A stretch of 64,000 nt of DNA. Origin: Monomorium pharaonis (Eukaryota > Arthropoda > Insecta > Hymenoptera > Formicidae). A program made the translations under genes and the position numbers. Each line of letters starts with the position of its first letter. Within the stretch, counting starts at the first letter, position 1. The notes beneath the pieces are model-generated. The model saw nothing but the letters and a program-made list of their open reading frames with translations, was not told the DNA's origin and made no database searches. Shown one piece after another: positions 11,532-22,094 of the stretch. The stretch covers positions 11,428,021 through 11,492,020 of the forward strand of contig NC_050475.1 in NCBI RefSeq assembly GCF_013373865.1, read 5' to 3'.

Positions 11532-12579
11532 CATTGGCGCAAAAAAAACGAAACAAAAATTTTGACCAATTTTTAGGTAATCTTCAAAGTGATGCAACTT
11601 TGCGAAAAATTATCCAAATTACATGTACTTTTTTTTAAATTAAAGGGCAAAGACTCTACTTTGAGAATCTCTAGGCAAAAGTTCGATTTGTTAAGTGTGA
11701 ACTTTTTGTATTGCATAAAAACTAAACATATTGCACATTGATTTTATTCGTGTTTAACTCAATTATACCGTCGTCATCAAAGTGACCCGATGTGCACCAT
11801 TTGGAGAATGACGGTCGGATTTTGTACATCATGCGACTCTGAAATTCATCAGTGGAAATTTGTACTTACTGATCTGAATATAACGGATAGCTGACGTACT
11901 AATTTCACTGAAGTCAACAGAAGATCACATTCATCTATACCTATAAACCCACATACACGTAAACATACATATACACATACTCATACATAAAAAATAAAAG
12001 TTCAAATTTTATTTTAAAAAATTAGGGCCACATGATGTACAAAATCCGACCGTCATTCTCCACGTGTTGCACATCGGTCACTTTGATGACGGCGGTATGA
12101 TTGAGTTAAACACGAATAAAATTAATGTGCAATATTATATTGATACTCAAAATTCATGATATTCAAAAAATACCGTTTTTTATTCGCTAAAATGCCCTAA
12201 AATGCAGTGCAAATTTCAAACTCGTGTGCAATCAACAAAAAACATCGTATCGACATGTATTTTTTTTTTAATTGCTTACAAAAGAATGAACTTTAAGAAT
12301 CTAGATTAATATTAGCCAGATTTTAGCAAGAAACTTGTGAAAAATGATAACAAACTTTTACTTTTTTCAATTAAAAAAAACACGTTTGGTTTTCATGCGA
12401 TACAAAAGGTTCGCACTTAACAAATCAAACTTTCGCCTAGAGATTCTTAAAGTAGAGTTTTTGCCTTTTGATTTAAAAAAAGTACATGTAATTTGGATGA
12501 TTTTTCGCAAAGTTGCATCACTTTGAAGATTGTCTAAAAATTGATCTAAATTTTTGTTTTGTTTTTTTTTGCGCCAGTG
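11532..12579. mobile_element. Tc1/mariner-like foldback MITE with TA duplication
   Basis: Ends CATTGGCGCAAAAAAAAC and, from the right, CACTGGCGCAAAAAAAAA are each flanked by TA (11530-11531 and 12580-12581). Nearly the whole element is palindromic. The outer arms carry catcactttgaagat and its complement. The inner arms carry agaatgacggtcggattttg (about 11808) and its complement (about 12040). Bases 12140-12240 are an insert in one arm. ORF 12344-12526 is an arm read through. No transposase remains. Confidence 0.8.
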
Positions 12580-12599
12580 TAGTTAAAAATTTTTTTTTG

Positions 12600-12984
12600 T
12601 ATTTTTGCATTTGGGATTAAAATAGGATTTTAAGGATTTTTGATTTTGTTTTCTTCATATATAAGATTATTTTTGAAATTTTACTTTTTTCTAAGGTTTG
12701 GAAACAAGGGATGAGAGTTACTTTTTCAGATTAGTGAAAACCAATGAGTTTTTTTCTCATCGATTTTCACGAATTTGAGAAATTTACCCTTTGTGAGATG
12801 AAACATTGTGTTTTCTTCATATCATATAATTCTATAAAGATTGAAAATAAGTATTGAGGGTGCTTTTTTTACATTTTGAAATAGGATTTTAAGTAGATTT
12901 TGAGATTGTTTTCTTTATATCTGAGATAATTTTTAAAGTTTTTTTACTAAGGGTTGAAAATAAGAGATGGAAATGAATTTTTCA
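12600..12984. repeat. Two-copy tandem repeat, ~268-bp period
   Basis: The order aataggattttaag - ttgttttcttyatat - ctaaggkttggaaayaag is seen at about 12619 and again at about 12887. A third, inverted copy lies at 14760-14815 on the far side of the LINE-like remnant. Confidence 0.6.
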
Positions 12985-14720
12985 CATTAATGTATGTATG
13001 TAACTCGTTTATTTTGTCTGTTTTTCAGCCATTGAAAGGGAGGTTACATAGCATGATTATATGATTACATAATTACATAAAATGCTTATCAACTATTTAC
13101 GTTTTTCTCGTCTCTGATACATTCTTTTATTTTGTATCTATCTACTTCTAATAACATCTTTCTAATACAAAAGTTTCTTTTAGAAAGAGTTTTTTTCTCA
13201 ATTTTTTACATTTTTAGTTTTTACATAGTTCTTACCTAAGATTCTTATTGCGCTTTTCTTGCTTCTGATACATTTTGCATTTATATATACCTCTAGTGAT
13301 ATTTTCCTAATAGACAGGTTTTTTTCTCTTTGCAATTCTGTATATTCTCCTGATAAGTTTTAGTAGAAAGAGTTGCTCTTTATAATTCTGTCTAAAGTTT
13401 AAATTACATCTGTTTCATTATTTTCTCTATCATTTCTGCTACATATAGTTTCCTACAGCTTTTCAAAATTGTCTATTTTTGCCTGAAGTCTAATTAATTT
13501 CCATTTTCTAACTCTGTCCCTGGTTGCCTTTCCTCGCAGGTCATCTCATCCTGTGGATGTCCCGCGAACTCTGGCATCCTTGGTTAGCTTGGCAGGTTAA
13601 ATAAAACCCGCGGAGCTTTGTCTTTTCCGATTCTTATTTTCCTTGAGCCCGATTCCACTCTCATTTTTGGTTCTTCTTTTCTTTCCGCTCTCGCCAGCTC
13701 CAGTATGTTATTCTGAATGTCTTTTTTCTGTTAAATGTTTATCTATAATTAAATTTTTTTTTATTAATTTTTAATTAATAGTATTTTTAATTAATATTAA
13801 CTTTTTCTTTTTCCAGCTTTTTGATATTACTATTTTTATACTTCCCTTTTTTCTTTTCTTTATCCAGCGTTTATCCGTTCTCAGTACTCCTATCCCCAGC
13901 TCTCTTTTTATTAATTTCTTGTCTGTTTTATTTATATAATATTATCTTTGTTTTCGATATTTTGCTTCCTTTTTAACTATGTACTGCCTTTTCTTTTATT
14001 TTTTTTTTCTTTTTTTTCTCTTTAAGCATTCCATTTTTTTTTAGTTGGATTTTTCCCTTTTTTTTTTTTATTTTCTTAACTATTTGGTTCTTTTTTCTAG
14101 TTCTTCCTTCTTCTTATTTTATTTTTTTTTGAGCTTTTTTAATTTTTTTCGTATTTTTTTTGCCATTGTATGCATTTTTTTCTTAAATTTTAGGACTGTT
14201 TTAGTTAGCTTATCCATTTTTTTAAATTCTTTTTGATGGCTATTTATTTTTGAGCGTTAATTGATGAACTTTCTACTTTTTTTTATTTGTTGAATTATTC
14301 TAAAAATTTTTTTTCCGCTGCTGCTATGCTTCGAATGCATCACTTCTGTTGCGCATACATACAGCCCTGCCGACTGTTTTGTTATTTCAGCTGTTTTTGA
14401 CAGGTGGTATGCATGGCTAATTAATTTTACTTGCCTCAGATCGATGTCGTCTGTCTCGTCTGTCGTTCGCGCTCATTGTCAGCCACGCCAGCAAGAGTAT
14501 TTAACCTCTACTGGTAGTCATTTTTTCTCACCTATTCTGCTCAGCTTCCGACAGATTTGCTTGCCTTTACTTTCCCTGCTTCTTATCTCTCGCCTCTTTA
14601 GGCGGCACTGTTTCAGACTTTATTCTCTGCTATCTTTTTGGCTAAATTACCAGAAATCTCATGAGCTACGTCACCTTGTTGCTATGCTTATGGTTATGTG
14701 ACTCCCTCCCTTATTTGTCA
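12985..14720 (-). mobile_element. Non-LTR retrotransposon (LINE) remnant
   Basis: Read in minus, the left end is a 3' tail with an AATAAA-type signal followed by acgagttacatacatacatt, typical of R1/I-like LINE tails. Upstream (13700-14300) is a purine-rich stretch that would encode a lysine-rich ORF1-like product (for example KLTKTVLKFKKK). No reverse transcriptase is recognisable, so it is a 5'+3' deletion derivative. It sits between inverted copies of an unrelated repeat. Exact ends uncertain. Confidence 0.45.
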
Positions 14721-15039
14721 GCTTAGTGAAAATCGTCTAGTCTTTCGAAAAACGTTGATTTCTGCTAATCTGAGAAATTTATTCTCACCTCTTATTTTCA
14801 ACCCTTAGAAAAGGATGGACATAAAAAAATCTGAGAAGAAAATCACAGAAATTACTCAGAATCGTATTTTAATTTGAAATAAGGAGGCGAGAAGTTGTTT
14901 AGGACAGAAGGCGAAAGGTTTAGGTTTAGGTCGGAGGACGAGAAGGAAGGTTGGCGGGGGAGTGGGGTCTCCCCGCAATTAAAAAAAGAACTTGTAATTT
15001 TAAATAAATCAATTGTTTTATTAATGTATAACAAAATTT

Positions 15040-15215
15040 ACCTTTGTAGCTAACAAGTAACACTACCCAAGTGCAACACGCCGATTTTCTTGAAACTTTA
15101 TACACACTTAATACATCAAAGAATATCACATACGTGGTTTTTTATTTTGGCTAACAAGGCGTTTTAAGGTTAGAAAACGCATTCGAAAGTTTAACTCTTC
15201 ATAGCACAATGATAA
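15040..15215 (-). repeat. Dispersed repeat copy 1 (pair with 21920-22085)
   Basis: It contains, in minus, gtttcaagaaaatcggcgtg, cttgggtagtgttacttgtt and aacgccttgttagc. The same order appears in + at 21920-22085. Family unknown; probably the end region of a DNA transposon. Confidence 0.7.
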
Positions 15216-15216
15216 C

Positions 15217-15375
15217 TGTGGCGACACAAGATCCGAAGCGCCTGAAAGCACGCCACACGCAGGACCTTATATCTAAAGTAAGATTCCGCGCGCTTCACGA
15301 TAGTTCCACCAGAGGACTCAGATTTTCAGGAGTAAAGTGACCACAAAAGAGAATATAAGGCCAGCTGCCAGGGAA
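15217..15375 (+). repeat. Retroelement leader-like repeat (pair with 40227-40375)
   Basis: It starts gtggcgacacaagatc and runs to caggagtaaagtgac. The same landmarks (gtggcgactcaagag ... gggagtaaagtgac) occur at 40227-40375 with roughly the same spacing. TGGCGAC-type starts are common for LTR-element primer sites, so these may be leader regions. Low certainty. Confidence 0.45.
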
Positions 15376-15897
15376 GTGGTTCACTTGGACACAGTACAAT
15401 TGGACACAGTGCAAATGGACACGTTGCAAATGGACACAAAATAATGTACACGGTTAAAATGGACACAGGAATTTTGGACACAGTAACTTTGGACACACGG
15501 GACATGAATTTTGGACACGTTACAAATGTACACCGTGCATCTTTAAACCGTTCAGTTGTACACTGTGCATCTCTACACCGTTCAGTTGTACACCGTGCAT
15601 CGATACAACGCGCATTTCTACACCGCGCATTTCTACACTGTGCATTTCTACACCGCGCATCTTTACATCGTGCATTTCTACACCGCGCATCTTTACATCG
15701 TGCATTTCTACATTGCGCATTTTTACACCGAGCATCTCTACACCGTTCAGTTGTATACCGTGCATTTTTACACCGTGCACTTCTACAATGTGCATCTCTA
15801 CACCCCTCATTTTTACATTGTGTATTTTTACACTACGCATTTCGACACTGAGCATCTCTACACCGTTTATGGGTTAGCGACTTGGACGGGGTGGGTG

Positions 15898-15950
15898 CGC
15901 GTGCGCGCGCGCGCGCGTGCGTGCGTGTGTGTGTGTGCGCGGGCGCGCGT
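15898..15950. repeat. Alternating purine-pyrimidine (GC/GT)n tract
   Basis: About 50 bases of gcgcgc then gtgtgt, then gcgcgggcgcgcg. It is potentially Z-DNA-forming and lies near the centre of the minisatellite hairpin. Confidence 0.85.
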
Positions 15951-16107
15951 CCGTGAAGCATTTTCTGCACCATATGGGTTTGCGACTATTCACGCAAAAC
16001 AAGATGCTTGTAGAAATACGTATATAGACACGCGGTGTAGAAATGCTTGGTATAGACACGGTGTACAACTGAACGGTATAGAAATGCACAATGTAGAAAT
16101 GGAATGA

Positions 16108-16228
16108 GTCCCAGATACGCACAGTAACAAACGGACACCACCAATCAAATTCTATAAATTTATCCTAACCCTAATCAACCCAGCAATCTGATTAGTGGTG
16201 TCCGTTTGTTACTGTGCGCATCTGGGAC
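16108..16228. mobile_element. 121-bp MITE (family B, copy 1)
   Basis: Inverted ends gtcccagatacgcacagtaa and ttactgtgcgcatctgggac extend about 45 bp inward (aacggacaccac). A second copy is at 21795-21915. The start CCCAGAT-GCACAG also resembles the CCCAG-ended group described in the findings. Confidence 0.8.
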
Positions 16229-16904
16229 GCTCCCTAGAAATGCACGATGTACAACTAAACTTATAGAAATGCACGGTGTAGAAATGCGCGGTGTAGAGAT
16301 GCACGGTGTACAACTGAACGGTGCGCATTTGTAACGTGTCAAAAATTTATGTCCTGTGTGTCCAAAAGTTACTGTGTCCAAAATTCCTGTGTCTAAATGA
16401 ACCGTGTACATTATTTTGTGTCCATTTACACTGTGTCCAAGTGAAGGCCATTCAGCTGCCAGACCGTATTGACATTCCCCAGGTAGCAAGGTGACGTCTA
16501 ATTGACGGCATTTTTTGGTCATTTTATGACGAACCAGACGTCATAATGTCGAGTTAAAATGACGTCTAAATGTCGTAAAACTGACGTACATTTGTTTCAT
16601 CTTAACGACGTCATATATTTACGTCAAAAATACGTCATTATTTTCATATTATTGACGTCATTTTCAAGAAGCTAGTATCGTACATTTGACGGTATTTTAT
16701 TGTTATTTTTATGAAAAAACAGATTTTTAGGTTACATTTAATAAAGACGACATTTTAACGTCATTTTTATGACTATCTCAGGTAGTAAAAGCCGTTATTT
16801 TGAGGTTTTAGAAAATATTTCGGGTACATGTCCTATATATGCAGTACTTGCATTATGAAAATATCGAAATAACATAATTATAATGTAAAAAAAAATCTAC
16901 GTTG

Positions 16905-17210
16905 TTTCTCAACAAGCATCACGACCCACCACACCATAGTCACGTTTGGAATTGCCTAACTTCCGCGGTCACCCATCCAACTCTGAACCGCCGACGTTGC
17001 TTGACTTCGAAGATCGTACGTTACTTAGCCCTTTGTGATGATCCATGAACACTTGATGATCATAAATACATATTTGTTATAGATCAGTTCAATCAGATAC
17101 GAGAAACATGAAACTTGTAGTTAACTAATATTTTTATAAATAAATATAAATTTACAGTTTTTTTCCTGATTTTTACATATGCAAAATAACATGTGGAATA
17201 ACTTATAGAA
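16905..17210 (-). repeat. 5S-rRNA-derived repeat (SINE3-like), copy 1
   Basis: In minus orientation bases 17040-16940 read like the internal part of insect 5S rRNA: gaagtcaagcaacgtcgg, then ttggatgggtgaccgc. The upstream half of 5S is only weakly matched. On the 3' side in + (17050-17210) is an AT-rich segment with gcaaaataacatgtggaata that is also found, inverted, in the 39.4-kb copy. Two copies sharing the same non-5S segment indicate a mobile family (5S-headed or 5S-tailed SINE) rather than a 5S gene. It is too degenerate to be a functional rRNA. Confidence 0.65.
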
Positions 17211-17250
17211 ATATGTTTTTGCTCTGTTCTTTTGATAAAGCTAAATTATA

Positions 17251-17677
17251 CCTCAGACAAAACGCAATATTTATAAAATATTTATAAAATATTTATAATA
17301 TTTATTTAAATATTTTATAAATATTTATCTAAATATTTTATAAATATTTATCTAAATATTTTATAAATATTTATCTAAATATTTTATAAATATTTTTGTG
17401 GTCTTAGATTTGACAAATCATAAAGATTTATCATAAGTATTATAAAAATATTTATGAAATATTTATAAATATTTACAAAATATTCCTTATACAAATCTTT
17501 ATCTTTTATTTATCATAAATATTATATAAAATATTTAATTTATATTTTAATATGTTGAATAAAGATTTTTTTTTTGTATATATAAAATATGTGTAAAATA
17601 TTTATATAATATTTTGAAAAAATAAATATTAATAAATATTAATAAATATTTATCATAAATATTATGTGCTGCCTGGG
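17251..17677. mobile_element. CCCAGG-ended element filled with 'aaatatttataa' units
   Basis: The right end (from outside) is CCCAGGCAGCACATAATATT; the left end is a decayed cctcagacaaaacgcaat. Between them are some 20 imperfect units of aatatttataaa in both orientations, such as taaatattttataaatattt. It is the AT-richest member of the CCCAG-ended group. Confidence 0.6.
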
Positions 17678-18105
17678 ATGATTCTAAAATATTGATAGTA
17701 TTAATTATATAAAATATTATATTAATTTTAATTATATTATATTAATTGTTGTTTATTAACCAATCTTTAAATAATGATAGTTATAGGTAGCAAGGTGTCG
17801 TCCACTAGACCTCAATAATTTGTCATTTGAGGTCAAATCGTCAATTATTACAAAGAATTATAGTTAACGTCAGTAATTAGTCACTAATAAAATCTTATTA
17901 ATACGTCGTAAAATGATCAATTAACTGACGTTATTAATTAGTCAAGAATATGACGTCGGAAATACGTTGTAGGATGGATAAATGACTGACGTAATTAATA
18001 GGTCAAAAAATGACGTTACTATTACGTCTTAATTTGGTAACATGACGTCTGCGACCTTAAATGACAAATTATTGACGTCGTATTAACGTCACCTTGCTAC
18101 CTGGG

Positions 18106-19533
18106 TCCTATGCTCTGCATTGGCGTCTTTTTCGGGCAAAAGGCGAAAGCTTCTCCGCAAGATTACAGGTGGCCGTCAATATCGGTGCACGCTGGTGCTA
18201 TATGCCAAAGAGTGGAGGCTAATAATTATTAGAATTAGAAGCATTTTTTAATTTTTAATAACAAGGAGTAAACTTCACTCATTCTTTGTCACTGACTTTC
18301 TCTTGTACCTCCGCGCTTATTGACTTATTACAATAATGAATTAAGGCGAAACTATTTACCACATCAAAAAATAGTATTAGATATTTCTTCTTAGATTTTC
18401 ATTCTCTATTGCATGGTGCTAAGCAAATCCGACGCTTTTTGTAACACCCTATATATACGCATTTATGTTTCATATCGTGCAATACGTCGGGTATTATGTA
18501 ATTAAGATTAATTGGTTTTATGTTCTAATATAAAATTATACGCAGAAGAGGCAATTATTAAGTGTGACGCGACTAAAGAAATAACGCAACACTATTTTTA
18601 GCGCGGCGCCTATAGCACGAGATTATCATCTCGTCTTGCCAATAATTGGGAATAGTGGAACCTATATGTTATTATATATAAAGGGATTCGGCTTTTAATG
18701 CTTTTTAATTTTTGTCCTTACAAAATTTTTTAAATGTTGCAAAAAAGGGAGTGGGAGTGATGGTAAATTAAATATTTGAAATTTTTGAAAAATATGAATA
18801 CACCATTGTAAAGAGTATAAAATGCCATAAAATTTTTGTATAGAACATTTTTTCATAAACTTTCTATTTTCAAAGATATTTGCCAAAACGAAAAAATGCG
18901 TTATTTTTGAAGGGTGGTTTCAACTCCTAAACGTCGAGATACGCCGCTAAAAAAAATATGGGTTTAATATTTTTTTATGTTCTACAACATCCAAAGCGCA
19001 TTAAAATCGGTGAGGTACACTTCCGTCAGTTCCTTTGTAAGTTTCGCAAACAGGAATCGCGCGCTCCGGACATTATTACTTCCAGTGTAGACCAGAATTA
19101 CAACCAAGGCACGTACAGAGTGATCAAGACACAACCACCTATACGGTGGAAACCCCGCCACTAACTCGCGGGACAAACGGTTTTTTTCAGGGCTACTTAA
19201 AAGAAACCAAAAATAAAGTAACACTCTGTATATTGTATATAAAATAAAGGAAGTCTACAACGTATAAGGATCTGTCTCTTTCTTCAATGAATCAACCTGT
19301 GTACCTCCAGCGATACCACTGCGATTTATAATACGCCACAATAACTAACGCTATTCATAAGCGTCGTTTTCTTACAGTTTTTACAACATTATAATTTGAT
19401 GTTTTTGAGATTGCTAATTACGATTTTGACATTAGTTTTACGAGATTCAGAATGACATTTGAAATGTCACGAAATCACAGAAGTTTCAAAAATTGTATTC
19501 AAATTCAGTTTCGAAGAAGTTTTTTAGACCTAT
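18106..19533. other. AT-rich stretch with decayed retroelement fragment
   Basis: No host gene seen. ORF 18958-19164 (+) ends in KTQPPIRWKPRH. The C-terminal end of an ORF at 40559-40903 is similar (KMQPPLRWKHNS), which suggests both derive from one transposon protein. An aataaag-type poly(A) signal follows at about 19214. Around 19410 lies a copy of the dispersed repeat also seen at 4.6 kb. Confidence 0.35.
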
Positions 19534-20341
19534 CCCAGATGCACAAAAATATCTTTAAGACATTTAAAAGACATAGAGTTTATGCCGGATATCCTGAGGA
19601 TATGTTTTTTAGATCCTCGGATATTCTGCAGACATTCTGAGAACTAGTAGATGAGAGTCGTGTATGGCCGTCTAGTAATCCAAGGAATATTATTTGGATC
19701 ATCCTAAAGATGTTTGTAGGATATATTAAAGACATTTTTTGGACGTAATGCTAGGATTTTTCAGCAATTCAAAAAGAAAAGAATTTTAGCTGATACAATA
19801 TATGGGTAAAAATTTTATGTATTTATCAGCTTTTTGATGTCTTGAAAATTTGCCTTTTGTAAGAAGGAACGCGTTCTCAGTATAATGTGTATGATGTCCT
19901 GAGGACTGTTTTAGGACATCTTATTTAGATATAGCATAAGACTATAAATATGATGATATTATCATGATTTTATTACTATTTATTTATCACTTTGATATCA
20001 TTTTAACATCACTTCGATGTCACAATGATTTATTTCTCTATTTGAATAAGGTCAATATATTTGGCTCGTATAAACTTCCAAGAAACATCCTGAAGACATC
20101 CCTCGGAAAGTTGAATTGTAGTACTTACGTATATCAAATATCCTGTGGAAATCCAGTAGACATTTACAGGATATTTTTATTTAACCGTAATATTTGATAT
20201 TTTTAAATTAATGAAATGCTTAATATGACTCAAAATAATCCTTTACGTGGATGAAAAATATTTTTGATAATATCCTATTAAGATTTTTGGATATCTTAAA
20301 TATATTGAGGATAATTATAAGGATATTTTGTGCTATCTGGG
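19534..20341. mobile_element. CCCAGAT-ended element with 'ggatatc' monomers
   Basis: Left end CCCAGATGCACAAAAATATC; right end, read inward, CCCAGATAGCACAAAATATC. Both flanks are AT, a 2-bp duplication. The interior contains many ggatatcct / gacattt units in both orientations (around 19585-19640, 19900-19925, 20140-20180 and 20260-20330). No ORF of substance. Confidence 0.75.
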
Positions 20342-20344
20342 ATG

Positions 20345-20640
20345 ATTACGATTTTAGCATTAGTTATACGAATCTAGAAGTGGCGGATGAAGAATGGTAA
20401 ATTTAATATGGCACATTCAAAATGGCGGACCAAAATTCAAATTTTTTAACAAATAGGTCCCACAGACAGTTTTTGTGGTAGTTTTTGAGGTCATTGTTTA
20501 CAATGTTAGTAGTAGTTTTACAAAATTTTAAATAACGGAAATAAAAAGTATATCACGAAATTTTAAGAAGTTTAATCTGGTGAAGACAGGATTATTAGAT
20601 TTTTTAATGTTTCTAATTATACAAATTTGGATAAGTCCTT
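20345..20640. repeat. Dispersed 'atggcgga' repeat
   Basis: It contains gatgattacgattttagcat and caaaatggcggaccaaaatt. An inverted relative is at 21480-21690. Same family as 4540-5310. Confidence 0.55.
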
Positions 20641-20745
20641 TCCTTTACTAGCTGAGTAAACTTGCACCTTGCCTTTAGTGGCTGGGTAAGACTTCTCCTT
20701 GCCTTCACTGGCTAGATAAACCTGCATCTTGCCTTCAATAGCTGG
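20640..20745. repeat. Three copies of a ~33-bp tandem repeat
   Basis: Units of the form 'ytagctgrgtaaacttgcayc ttgcctt' appear three times, the fourth being partial (agctggtctagacgg). Confidence 0.75.
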
Positions 20746-21440
20746 TCTAGACGGACTTTTGGGTTGATCAGACCCCTATTTAATTTTGGCTTTGTGCAAG
20801 CGCGCAAGCGGCGATTCGAACTTAATCGCGCTTGCGATTAGATTCACCGGAACGACTCAGCGCTGAGTCCGGAGTGCGTGGATCTCGTGAACCTGATGAT
20901 CACGAGCGGATTTAGGCAGGTGATGAAATAAGCGATGGATATTTCAATGAAACGTCACTTTATTCCAATCATCGCACACAATGACGGGTTTCCGTCTATC
21001 CAGAGTGAGCGTTCCACTGGATTAAATAAATTTTCCAATCATCCCTCCTTTTCACTCAAATAATTAACTGATGTTCATGATTGTCGCCCGCAGTCACACA
21101 CCGCGGATTCTTTATCGAATAGATAATTGAAATTAGATTATGCGAGAAACGCACTCAAAAACTGAAGGATACGCGCTTCCGCCTTGACTTGCAGGGCGCG
21201 GAGACGGCGATCTGTACACCACAGATATCAGGCCGACTGACTACCGCGACGCGGCATCCTGAACGCGAACGGGAGCATCATGCTCCTGCTCGGTCCAGGA
21301 CACCCGGCGTACACGAGCGTCTCGGGGTGGATTTAGAAGGCGAGACCACGCGGACGCCACGAGCAAACGAGCCGCCCGTATCCTCGCTCGCGCGCGACAC
21401 CCGAAAACACCGTGATTGAGTGTTCCCGCGCGAACAGGCT
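20746..21440. other. Moderately GC-rich unassigned block
   Basis: CpG-containing sequence with an ORF at 21189-21419 (+), rich in R, P and T without a domain. It lies between two inverted copies of the atggcgga dispersed repeat. That placement suggests a transposon interior rather than a host exon. Function not recognised. Confidence 0.3.
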
Positions 21441-21794
21441 TGATTAATCATTATCTTAAAATTATTTTTATTTTTTCAAAATTTGAATTTTGGTTTGTTA
21501 TTTTGGATGCGTTATATTGAATTTACCATTTTTTATCCGTCACGTCTAGATTGATATAACTAATGCCAAAACCGTAATTATGAGTCTAAAAAACTTCGAA
21601 ACTGAATAAAATTTTTGAAACTTCTCGACTTCGGTTTATTATTTTAAATCTGTTATTTTGAATCTTGTAAAACTAATGCCAAAATCGTAATTAGCGATCT
21701 CAAAAACATTCAGACAATAAAATTAAATAAAGTAATGTTGTAAAAGCTGCAAGAGAACGATGCTCAGGAGTAGTTAGTTATTATTGTGCTAAGC

Positions 21795-21915
21795 GTCTCA
21801 GATGCGCACAGAGTAAAACGGACACCACCAATCAGATTACTGCAGTTAAAGTTAGGATAAATTTATAGAATTTGATTGGTTTTTTGCTCCGTTTTTTACT
21901 GTGTCCATCTAAGAC
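21795..21915. mobile_element. 121-bp MITE (family B, copy 2)
   Basis: Same arms as 16108-16228: gtctcagatgcgcacagagt, then aaacggacaccaccaatcag, mirrored at the right (gtgtccatctaagac). Confidence 0.8.
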
Positions 21916-21919
21916 TCAC

Positions 21920-22085
21920 TTTTGTGCATTGTATGGGATGTTAAATTTTTGAATGCGTTTTCTAATCTTAAAACGCCTTGTTAGCAAAAAAAGACACGTG
22001 TCTAACATTTTTCGATGTACTGTGTGTACAAAGTTTCAAGAAGATCGGCGTGTTGGACTTGGGTAGTGTTACTTGTAAGTGTGTA
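21920..22085 (+). repeat. Dispersed repeat copy 2 (pair with 15040-15215)
   Basis: It carries aaacgccttgttagc, acaaagtttcaagaagatcg and cttgggtagtgttacttgt in the same order as the minus-strand copy at 15 kb. Confidence 0.7.
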
Positions 22086-22094
22086 TGATTAGGT

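Larger units (their letters stand above)
15380..16445. repeat. 1.07-kb minisatellite hairpin
   Basis: The two ends are inverted (ttcacttggacacagt ... actgtgtccaagtgaa). The outer arms are ~16-18-bp units containing ggacac. The left inner arm (about 15535-15870) is a 15-bp minisatellite, unit near gcatttctacaccgt, about 20 copies; the right inner arm is a shorter inverse array. The unit is a multiple of three and rarely makes stops, so long ORFs appear on both strands (15444-15851, 15556-16107 and 15520-15855 minus). They encode monotonous repeats (FLHRA-like) and are artefacts of the array unless transcription is shown. A small MITE (16108-16228) is nested inside. Confidence 0.85.
16478..18105. 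mobile_element. CCCAGGTAGCAAGGTGACGT-ended composite element
   Basis: The left end CCCAGGTAGCAAGGTGACGT and the reverse complement of the right end are the same for about 20 bases. Both flanks carry TC (16476-16477 and 18106-18107), fitting a 2-bp duplication. Bases 16478-16800 and 17785-18105 are rich in the monomer gacgtc/acgtca. The middle holds a 5S-derived repeat and another CCCAGG-ended element. Bases 17785-18105 alone also form a nearly complete 321-bp MITE (left end aggtagcaaggtg, arms caataatttgtcattt). The composite could therefore be two adjacent MITEs rather than one. No transposase. Confidence 0.65.

Noticed and set aside
15556..16107. 183-residue ORF rich in His/Tyr/Phe
   Set aside because: Produced by a 15-bp minisatellite lacking stops; similar ORFs exist in other frames and on the other strand.
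16905..17040. A functional 5S rRNA gene
   Set aside because: Only the internal half matches well, the rest is diverged, and it shares a non-5S flank with another copy, so it is a mobile derivative.
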